The notes beneath the pieces were generated by a model. That model searched no databases, was not told where the DNA came from, and saw only the letters and a program-made list of their open reading frames with translations. Positions 1 through 6,299 of a stretch of DNA of 7,696 nt are shown here, in pieces. The position numbers were made by a program, and so were the translations under genes. This stretch comes from an uncultured Pyrinomonas sp. (GTDB taxonomy: Bacteria; Acidobacteriota; Blastocatellia; Pyrinomonadales; Pyrinomonadaceae): contig CAKZOF010000747.1 in assembly GCA_937135995.1 (NCBI GenBank), positions 1 through 7,696 of the forward strand. Direction: 5' to 3'. How positions within the stretch are numbered: the stretch's first letter is position 1; the number at the start of each line of letters is the position of its first letter.

Positions 1-272
1 GTGCGAATCTCTATCCTCTGGCATCGAGATGCCAATGCCGATGCGATGATGCGATGATGCGGCGGTGGTGATGCGCGAATCTTTATCCTCTGGCATCGGG
101 AGCGGTTACACGGTAGATCCGTTCTGAAGGCGGTCAGTGATGATGCGTGAATCTCTATCTTCTGGCATCTTCGCTCGATTGAAAGCTCGCTCAAAGAGCG
201 CGAGCTTGCGGACTCGTCGGGAAAATCTTCGCTCGATTGAAAGTCGGGCGTGAATCTCTATTTTCTGGCATC
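1..272. repeat. Four imperfect copies of a ~25-bp interspersed repeat
   Basis: Copies lie at 1-25, 73-97, 145-169 and 248-272. Each reads GYGYGAATCT, then YTATYYTCTGGCATC, with one to four differences between copies. The first three are exactly 72 bp apart; the last follows at 103 bp, the added length coinciding with a second repeat family. The second and third copies also share upstream bases (TGATGC), so the true unit may be near 30 bp. The intervening sequences differ, apart from GATGC-rich stretches such as 40-60, where an 8-bp GCGATGAT unit is repeated. The first copy touches the window edge, so the array may continue leftwards. The region lies just downstream of the mutase operon. Function unknown. 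The variation between copies and lack of cas genes speak against CRISPR. Confidence 0.8.
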
Positions 273-296
273 TTCGCTCGATTGAAAGTCGGGCGT
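167..296. repeat. Three copies of a second short repeat containing TTCGCTCGATTGAAAG
   Basis: Copies start at 167, 225 and 270. All share 19 bp, ATCTTCGCTCGATTGAAAG. The second and third are identical over 27 bp (225-251 and 270-296), continuing into TCGGGCGT, and lie 45 bp apart, as in a recent tandem duplication. The first and third copies overlap the end of a copy of the neighbouring 25-bp repeat, so the two families form a composite unit. The ATTGAAAG end resembles the end of many CRISPR repeats, but the spacing and length do not fit a CRISPR array. Confidence 0.8.
183..207 (-). terminator. Possible terminator hairpin downstream of the mutase operon
   Basis: AAGCTCGC (183-190) pairs perfectly with GCGAGCTT (200-207) across a 9-nt loop, giving an 8-bp stem. 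Read on the minus strand, it lies about 130 nt after the small-subunit stop codon and is followed by TTTC, only a weak T tract. It could end the mutase transcript, but the short T run and its position inside the repeat region leave this uncertain. Confidence 0.3.
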
Positions 297-336
297 CGGT
301 TGTTCGCTCGGCGTCGCCTCTCCCGTCTCCATGAAG

Positions 337-741
337 TCAGGTGCGCGGGCGGACGTTTTCGCGCAAGAACTTGATGATCTCTTCGGTCGAAGTGCCAGGC
401 AAGAAGACTTCGGCGATGCCTTGCTCTTTGAGGCGCGGGATGTCCTCTTGCGGGATGATGCCGCCGACGATCACCAGGCAGTCATGCATCCCGCGCTCGC
501 GCAGCAGTTCGACGATGCGCGGGCACAAGGTGTTGTGCGCGCCGCTCAAGATCGAGATGCCGACGGCATCGACATCTTCCTGCGCCGCCGCCGCCGCGAT
601 CATCTCCGGCGTTTGGCGCAAGCCCGTGTAGATCACTTCCATGCCGGCATCGCGCAACGCGCGCGCGATCACCTTGGCCCCACGATCGTGCCCATCGAGT
701 CCGGGTTTAGCGATCAGAACACGAATCTTTCGTTCGCTCAT
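337..741 (-). CDS. icmB: Cobalamin-binding small subunit of acyl-CoA mutase (isobutyryl-CoA mutase-like)
   Basis: This 134-residue protein is a stand-alone B12-binding domain of the methylmalonyl-CoA mutase C-terminal family. It carries the base-off/His-on signature: DGHDRG at residues 16-21, where His18 would be the lower cobalt ligand, then SIL at 63-65 and GG at 93-94, which line the nucleotide-tail pocket. The Rossmann-like order of strands and helices is complete, from [10 protein letters not shown] at the start to EIIKFLREN at the end. It should pair with the large subunit encoded 135 nt upstream on the same strand and hold adenosylcobalamin over its barrel. The length is close to that known for IcmB-type subunits and far shorter than fused mutases. 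The ATG at 741 is the first possible start, since an in-frame TGA lies three codons upstream; no convincing Shine-Dalgarno sequence is seen. The family call is firm; the isobutyryl assignment rests on the partner. Confidence 0.93.
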   Translation of the reverse strand: MSERKIRVLIAKPGLDGHDRGAKVIARALRDAGMEVIYTGLRQTPEMIAAAAAQEDVDAVGISILSGAHNTLCPRIVELLRERGMHDCLVIVGGIIPQEDIPRLKEQGIAEVFLPGTSTEEIIKFLRENVRPRT

Positions 742-876
742 GGTAAGTCAACGACCGCTCGTCATGGTCTTGCAGACGGCGATCGCTCTTCAAGGAGAGT
801 CTTCAATCGGATCGGAGATCGACTTCGAAGTTCGCCATCTCCGGTTCGCCGCCCGCGCGGTTTCAGGCGACCGGGA
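742..876 (-). other. Intercistronic spacer between the mutase subunit genes, with a small hairpin
   Basis: The 135-nt spacer contains no supported gene. GGAGAT (814-819) can pair with ATCTCC (837-842), enclosing the perfect 10-bp palindrome ACTTCGAAGT (822-831). No terminator T run or promoter is evident, so read-through from large to small subunit is likely. The hairpin might affect processing or the subunit ratio, but that is inference. Confidence 0.35.
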
Positions 877-2553
<1,677 letters not shown>

Positions 2554-2558
2554 GGAAT

Positions 2559-2565
2559 CCCCTTT
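2559..2565 (-). promoter_or_regulatory. Ribosome binding site of the mutase large subunit
   Basis: On the minus strand AAAGGGG ends five nt before the ATG at 2553. This good Shine-Dalgarno match supports the chosen start. Confidence 0.7.
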
Positions 2566-2605
2566 CTAAATGCGTTGCGCGTGGCGGTCTTCTGGATGCA
2601 GAGCG

Positions 2606-2635
2606 ATATTAGTGGACGCCGACGAAAGGTGTCAA
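2606..2635 (-). promoter_or_regulatory. Sigma70-type promoter for the mutase operon
   Basis: Read on the minus strand, a perfect -35 hexamer TTGACA (2635-2630) is followed after 18 bp by TAATAT (2611-2606), which keeps the key T1, A2 and T6 of the -10 consensus. Transcription would start near 2599, giving a leader of about 45 nt. The mutase pair can therefore be transcribed independently of the upstream division gene. No cobalamin-riboswitch core sequence is visible in the short leader. Confidence 0.65.
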
Positions 2636-2794
2636 CCGAGCGTTAGGACGCGCAAAAGCCAGGTTGCCTTACCGGAACGGCGCGCGCGAAACGACGGATT
2701 CCGGATTTCGCCCAGCAAAGACGAAAGCATCTTGAAGCTCGCAGCCGACGCAAGAAACGGAGGGCGGGCGAAAAGTCACAGCGTGCGGTTCGCT

Positions 2795-2875
2795 CGATCG
2801 TGATCACGCGGGATCTTTGCGCCGTCGGGGCGCCTCGCACCCATCAGGTGCGACGATCTCGCGCGATCACGATTG
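2795..2875. repeat. Long nested inverted repeat with two internal hairpins
   Basis: The arms 2795-2815 and 2855-2875 are 21 bp each and match as inverted copies at 18 of 21 positions. The 39-nt interior contains two further perfect hairpins: GCGCC/GGCGC (2819-2823 with 2829-2833) and TCGCACC/GGTGCGA (2835-2841 with 2847-2853). As RNA this gives a stem closing a junction with two hairpin arms; as DNA it could extrude as a cruciform. It carries five GATC sites. It begins about 20 nt after the division gene's stop codon, where a transcript end or mRNA-stabilising structure would be expected, but no T tract follows on either strand. A dispersed palindromic (REP- or MITE-like) element is an alternative. 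Confidence 0.7.
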
Positions 2876-2896
2876 ACTGGCGCTATGCGCAGAGCT

Positions 2897-3301
2897 TTAT
2901 TCCACCGGTAGGATGATTTCGTTCGGACGCACCATGTTCAGGCGCTCGCGTGCGTAGCGCTCGACGGCGCGCGGGTCCGTGCGCAGGCGCTCGATCTCGG
3001 CGCGTAGTTGCGCGTTGCCTTCGCGCAGAGATTCGACCTCGGCGCGCACGCGCTCGTGTTGCGCCGTGGCCGCGCGCAGTTCGGCATATGTGCGCGTGTT
3101 GACCGACACGCATAGAGCGAAAGCGGCCAACATGATCATGGCGAAGAACGCCCACGACGGAAACAGACGCTGGCGCGCAGCGCGCTCTCTCTCTCTGGTG
3201 CGCGCCGCGGCTTCGAACGACGGCACCGTCAAGGTTCTTTGCAACGGGCGTTGAGCGATCAGACGTCGATCATTCCAGTAAGTATTTGCGACCCTGTTCA
3301 A
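2897..3301 (-). CDS. ftsB: FtsB/DivIC-type cell division protein (septum formation initiator family)
   Basis: This 134-residue bitopic membrane protein has an arginine-rich cytoplasmic N-terminus (1-46), one membrane span at about 48-67 (from PSWAFFAMIML), a periplasmic coiled coil at about 72-107 (heptads such as VRAEVESLREGNAQLRAEI), and the family ending DPRAVERYARERLNMVRPNE (109-128). FtsB/DivIC proteins pair with FtsL and FtsQ/DivIB to activate septal peptidoglycan synthesis at the division site. The N-terminal extension is longer than that of E. coli FtsB, which starts almost at its membrane span, and is closer to DivIC-like forms. The start is TTG at 3301, chosen because GGAGGTG lies just upstream; the gene overlaps the phosphohexomutase by 32 nt, suggesting translational coupling. 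An FtsL-like protein with similar topology is the main alternative, but the C-terminal motif favours FtsB/DivIC. Confidence 0.85.
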   Translation of the reverse strand: MNRVANTYWNDRRLIAQRPLQRTLTVPSFEAAARTRERERAARQRLFPSWAFFAMIMLAAFALCVSVNTRTYAELRAATAQHERVRAEVESLREGNAQLRAEIERLRTDPRAVERYARERLNMVRPNEIILPVE

Positions 3302-4661
3302 GGAGCACCTCCAAGTCTCGTTCGGATTCGGATTCAGCGTAGATGCGGATCAAAGGTTCAGTGCCGGATGGACGCACAAGCAGCCATGCGCCGTCCGCGA
3401 AGATGAACTTCACGCCATCTATGCGATTGACGGCGACCACACGCCGTCCGCCAATCTGCCCGGGATCGTGACGGAGCTTTTCGCCCAGGGCTTTTTGCAT
3501 CTCGGGCGTCGTGCGTACTGCCGTGCGGCGCGACGTGACGCGACCGACGCGGGCATGGAGCGCATCCAACTGCTCGCGCAATCCAGCGCCACGTGCGGCC
3601 ACCGCTTCGGCAGCGAGCAGACAGGCCAAGATGCCGTCTTTTTCCGGGTAGTGGCCGCGAATGGAAAGCCCGGCCGATTCCTCGCCGCCGAGAACGATCT
3701 CGTCGGCCAAGATCAACTCGCCGATGTATTTGAATCCAACCGGAGTTTCGTGGACCGGCTGGCCACGCTCCTGCGCGACGCGATCCACCAAATGCGACGT
3801 CGCCACCGACCGGGCCACGCCGCCAGCCCAGCCGCGCGATTCTACGAGGTAATCGAAGAGTAGCGCGATCAGTTGGTTCGGCGTGATGAACGTTCCGTCG
3901 CCATCGAGCACGCCGAATCGGTCGGCGTCGCCATCGGTGGCCAACCCCAGAATGCACCGTCGCTCGCGGACCAATGCGGCAAGCTCTTGTAAATGATCTT
4001 GATCGGCTTCGGGCGCGCGTCCGCCGAAAAGCACGTCGCGCCAATCGTGGAGCGTGACGACGTGCAGTTCGTGCTGGCGCAGCAGCTCGTCCAAATAACC
4101 GCGTCCCGTGCCCCACAGCGCGTCGTAACCGTAAGAACCGCCAGCGCGCGCAATGAGGTCGAATCTGATCTTGCCGCCGATGTCGGCGAAGTAGTCTGGA
4201 CGCGGATCGTGCTCCTCGATGCGCCCAATGCGCGATGCTGCTGGCAACACCGCTTCGTCGGCGGCTAGCGCCTCGATGCGACGCGTGATTTCGGGAAGAG
4301 CTGGCGCGCCATTGCCGGTGGAAAACTTCATCCCGTTGTACTCGGGCGGATTGTGCGAGGCGGTGAAGTTGATCCCGCCTGCCGCTCCGTGCCGGCGGAT
4401 GGCGTGCGCGATGACGGGCGTCGGCGTCGGCCCCGAACACTTCAGCACATCGAAACCACATGCTGCTACCTCTTCGGCGCACAGCTCGGCGAACCTCTCC
4501 CCCAAAAAACGCGTGTCGTGCCCGACGACGACGAGCGTCCGCCGCTCGCCCGCTTCGATCAAGCAACGGCAGATGGCGCGCGTAACCCGGCGGACGTTGG
4601 CGAAGGTAAACTCGTCCGCCACGACCGCGCGCCAGCCTGAAGTGCCGAATCTGATCGCCAT
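3270..4661 (-). CDS. Phosphoglucomutase/phosphomannomutase family phosphohexomutase
   Basis: This 463-residue enzyme belongs to the alpha-D-phosphohexomutase superfamily, cytosolic enzymes that interconvert hexose 1- and 6-phosphates through a phosphoserine. All four family loops are present in order: the phosphoserine loop TASHNPP (100-106) with catalytic Ser102, the Mg-binding loop DGDADR (243-248), the sugar-binding loop GEESAG (326-331), and the phosphate-binding loop RPSGTEP (430-436). GEESAG resembles phosphoglucomutases more than the GEQSGH of phosphoglucosamine mutases, so glucose phosphate is the likelier substrate; mannose phosphate is not excluded. Length is normal. The ATG at 4661 is preferred because GAGGG sits five nt upstream and the protein then begins MAIRFGTSGWRAV, as the family does. 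An upstream ATG at 4673 would add four residues with a poorer ribosome site. It is first in a minus-strand pair with the overlapping division gene. Confidence 0.93.
   Translation of the reverse strand: MAIRFGTSGWRAVVADEFTFANVRRVTRAICRCLIEAGERRTLVVVGHDTRFLGERFAELCAEEVAACGFDVLKCSGPTPTPVIAHAIRRHGAAGGINFTASHNPPEYNGMKFSTGNGAPALPEITRRIEALAADEAVLPAASRIGRIEEHDPRPDYFADIGGKIRFDLIARAGGSYGYDALWGTGRGYLDELLRQHELHVVTLHDWRDVLFGGRAPEADQDHLQELAALVRERRCILGLATDGDADRFGVLDGDGTFITPNQLIALLFDYLVESRGWAGGVARSVATSHLVDRVAQERGQPVHETPVGFKYIGELILADEIVLGGEESAGLSIRGHYPEKDGILACLLAAEAVAARGAGLREQLDALHARVGRVTSRRTAVRTTPEMQKALGEKLRHDPGQIGGRRVVAVNRIDGVKFIFADGAWLLVRPSGTEPLIRIYAESESERDLEVLLEQGRKYLLE
3306..3312 (-). promoter_or_regulatory. 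Strong ribosome binding site that selects the TTG start of the division gene
   Basis: GGAGGTG on the minus strand lies inside the end of the phosphohexomutase coding sequence, with the GGAGG core six nt before the TTG at 3301. It is the best Shine-Dalgarno match in this operon and is the reason for preferring the non-ATG start. Confidence 0.7.
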
Positions 4662-4666
4662 ACTTG

Positions 4667-4671
4667 CCCTC
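4667..4671 (-). promoter_or_regulatory. Ribosome binding site that decides the phosphohexomutase start
   Basis: GAGGG on the minus strand lies five nt before the ATG at 4661. The alternative ATG at 4673 has only a weak purine stretch before it, so this site favours the downstream start. Confidence 0.55.
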
Positions 4672-4868
4672 ATCCGCGCCGAAAACGACCAGCGCGCTGC
4701 CCGTGCCCGTTTCGGCGCGTCTTTGCGCCAGCGCGACAGTGGATCCGCGTTCGTCTCGCCCGGCGAAACATTGTTGATCCAAATTCAGCGCTGCCCGTCC
4801 ACTCCGCTTCAACATTTGGGGCAAACGCTTGGCGAACGCCGCTATATGATGTGCCGTTGCCGCCGTAA

Positions 4869-4902
4869 GCCTTTATGCCTCAAGCGTTTAGGCGACAAAG
4901 GC
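4869..4902. other. Interrupted stem-loop in the divergent region
   Basis: GCCTTT (4869-4874) pairs with AAAGGC (4897-4902), and inside it GCCT (4877-4880) pairs with AGGC (4890-4893), separated by small internal bulges. It would lie in the leader of a phosphohexomutase transcript if that begins further right. No T tract follows on either strand, so it is probably not an intrinsic terminator. Confidence 0.35.
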
Positions 4903-5206
4903 GGGCAGACTTTAGCATGACTCTGAAGCGGTGTAAAGACCTTGCTTTCCAGTACTTCACACGACTAAGTTGAAGATTTGCTTGAAGTAATCGGCAAAAC
5001 GAGCTGTCGAGGCGAACAGCAGGCGAACGAAATTCCGCACGCGCTGCATCGGGTCATCAATTGCTGCAGGGCAAGGCTTCAGCACAAACGGAACGCTCTC
5101 CACAGATGTGGAAAAGCTCGGACTCCGCGAGGTAAATACGTGTCGAATTAAACAGAGTTGAACCTGTTTTGCGCCTTTTCGGCGATTCCGTTCGGTGGAA
5201 CGCGCG

Positions 5207-5236
5207 TTGACACTCGTTGACCGTCGCGCATATCAT
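5207..5236 (+). promoter_or_regulatory. Sigma70-type promoter of NAD kinase
   Basis: A perfect TTGACA (5207-5212) is followed after 18 bp by TATCAT (5231-5236), five of six bases matching the -10 consensus. Transcription would start near 5243, giving a leader of about 60 nt. CGTTGAC occurs twice, at 5205-5211 and 5215-5221, a 10-bp direct spacing that overlaps the -35 element, and GTTGAC recurs at 5250-5255 in the leader. Confidence 0.7.
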
Positions 5237-5302
5237 CCGGTTCGTTCCTGTTGACGGCCAGAAAGAAGCGTGCCTGGGCGCTGAAAGCGCGGCCCGTGAA
5301 AG

Positions 5303-6184
5303 ATGTCCACCCCGCGAATCAAACGTATCGGCGTCATCGTCAAGCCGAATCAGCCGGAAGCGACGCGCACCATCTGTCATCTGGCGCAGTGGTTGGCCGA
5401 GCGAAACGTGGAGTTGATCGGCTGCCCCGAAATAGACCGGCAGCGCGTCGAGGCAGAGACGGGGTGTGCCATTCCGACCGTGGAGCGACCGAAGCTCGCC
5501 GAAGCGGTTGATCTGATCGTCGTGCTCGGCGGTGACGGCACCATGCTCTCGGTGGCGCGCGTCGTCGTCGAGCGTGAGACGCCCGTGCTCGGCGTGAACT
5601 ACGGGCGGCTTGGGTACCTTGCGGAGTTTCGCACTGAAGAGATGCTCGTCGCCATCGAGACGGTGCTCCAAGGCCGTTACAAACTGGACCGGCGCGTGAT
5701 GCTGGAAGCCGAACTGGTGCGTAAAGGTCAGATGCTGGCGCGCGACCGCGTGCTCAACGACGTCGTCATCAGCAAAGCGGCGCTGGCGCGCATCATCGAG
5801 ATCGAAACGCGCTTGAACGGCCAATTCGTCAATTCGTTTCGCGCCGATGGTTTGATCGTTTCCACGCCGACGGGATCGACGGCTTACAATCTTTCGGCAG
5901 GCGGCCCCATCGTCTATCCTTCGATGAGCGCCGTCGTGATCACACCGATCTGTCCGCATACGCTTTCGAACCGTCCCATCGTTGTGCCGGACGATGCGCT
6001 CATCGAACTCACCTTGAAGACGCGCGAGGAAGTGGTCCTGACGTTGGATGGGCAGATCGGATTGCCGCTCGAAGTGGACGATGTCGTGCGCGTGCAAAAG
6101 AGCCGCGTCGCGTTCAACCTCGTGCAGCCGACCAACAGGAACTATTTCGATGTGCTGCGCGACAAATTGAGTTGGGGAAGATAG
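5303..6184 (+). CDS. nadK: NAD kinase (ATP-NAD kinase)
   Basis: This 293-residue cytosolic enzyme phosphorylates NAD to NADP and so controls the NADPH pool. Diagnostic motifs are GGDGT (76-80), the nucleotide-binding signature with the conserved Asp78; GRLGYLAEF (101-109); LNDVVI (151-156), matching the usual LNE-VVI segment; DGLIVSTPTGSTAYNLSAGG (182-201), the NAD-binding core; and ICPHTLSNRPIVV (216-228), followed by LDGQ (248-251). Length and motif order are normal for bacterial NadK. The ATG at 5303 directly precedes the first beta strand (IKRIGVIVKP); upstream GAAAG is only a weak ribosome site. A near-consensus promoter lies 67-96 nt upstream. The next gene on the strand begins 115 nt after the stop with no clear terminator between, so co-transcription is possible. 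Identity is secure. Confidence 0.96.
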   Translation: MSTPRIKRIGVIVKPNQPEATRTICHLAQWLAERNVELIGCPEIDRQRVEAETGCAIPTVERPKLAEAVDLIVVLGGDGTMLSVARVVVERETPVLGVNYGRLGYLAEFRTEEMLVAIETVLQGRYKLDRRVMLEAELVRKGQMLARDRVLNDVVISKAALARIIEIETRLNGQFVNSFRADGLIVSTPTGSTAYNLSAGGPIVYPSMSAVVITPICPHTLSNRPIVVPDDALIELTLKTREEVVLTLDGQIGLPLEVDDVVRVQKSRVAFNLVQPTNRNYFDVLRDKLSWGR

Positions 6185-6299
6185 AATCTCTCACGCGCTG
6201 CCGAACGGCGTTCTCGCCGCGATACTGCGGGTTGGCGCGCGGGTGGCTGCCTGTGGTACGCAAGCTCTTCAAGTCTCGGAAGGTTCAGAGCAAGAGAGG

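Larger units (their letters stand above)
2554..2896. other. Gene-free gap between the division gene and the mutase operon
   Basis: The 343-bp gap holds the mutase ribosome binding site and promoter (2559-2635) and a nested inverted repeat (2795-2875). Between 2640 and 2790 I see nothing beyond GC-rich sequence. Short open frames here translate to arginine-rich strings with no family resemblance and no convincing start signal, so I call no gene. A small perfect GCGC-TAT-GCGC stem lies at 2880-2890, just after the division gene's stop codon on its strand. Confidence 0.6.
4662..5302. other. Gene-free divergent intergenic region
   Basis: About 640 bp separate the divergently transcribed phosphohexomutase and NAD kinase. 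The region is visibly more AT-rich between about 4915 and 5170 than the flanking genes. It holds a stem-loop (4869-4902), a pair of inverted DnaA-box-like sequences (5096-5104 and 5107-5115), an unconvincing 30-codon minus-strand frame (4957-5049) and the NAD kinase promoter (5207-5236). I found no clear promoter for the phosphohexomutase; CATATAG at about 4842-4848 on the minus strand could be a -10 element but lacks a good -35. No tRNA or known riboswitch was recognised. Confidence 0.6.

Noticed and set aside
1..296. CRISPR array (repeat end ATTGAAAG, 72-bp spacing)
   Set aside because: Copies differ at several positions, spacing is 72, 72 and then 103 bp, the second repeat is irregularly spaced, and no cas gene is present.
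2643..2840. 65-codon minus-strand frame in the gap before the mutase operon
   Set aside because: It covers one arm of the inverted repeat, is Arg-rich, lacks a good ribosome site and resembles nothing known.
2795..2875. Cobalamin riboswitch upstream of the B12-dependent mutase, or a hammerhead ribozyme (CUGAUG on the minus strand)
   Set aside because: The conserved GCCACTG-type B12 box is absent and the structure lies upstream of the predicted mutase promoter. The CUGAUG lies across a hairpin loop and stem, without the other ribozyme core parts.
2795..2890. tRNA-like anticodon arm (CGCAC stem with a seven-base loop reading GAU on the minus strand)
   Set aside because: No T-arm with TTCGA-type loop and no matching acceptor and D stems at the required distances; the pairing is better explained by the nested inverted repeat.
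3358..4824. 488-codon minus-strand frame overlapping the phosphohexomutase in another frame
   Set aside because: Out-of-frame, Arg-rich shadow of the phosphohexomutase; the real frame has the four catalytic loops.
5057..6097. 346-codon minus-strand frame opposite NAD kinase
   Set aside because: Antisense shadow. The plus strand has all NAD kinase motifs and a strong promoter; the minus translation has no recognisable domain.
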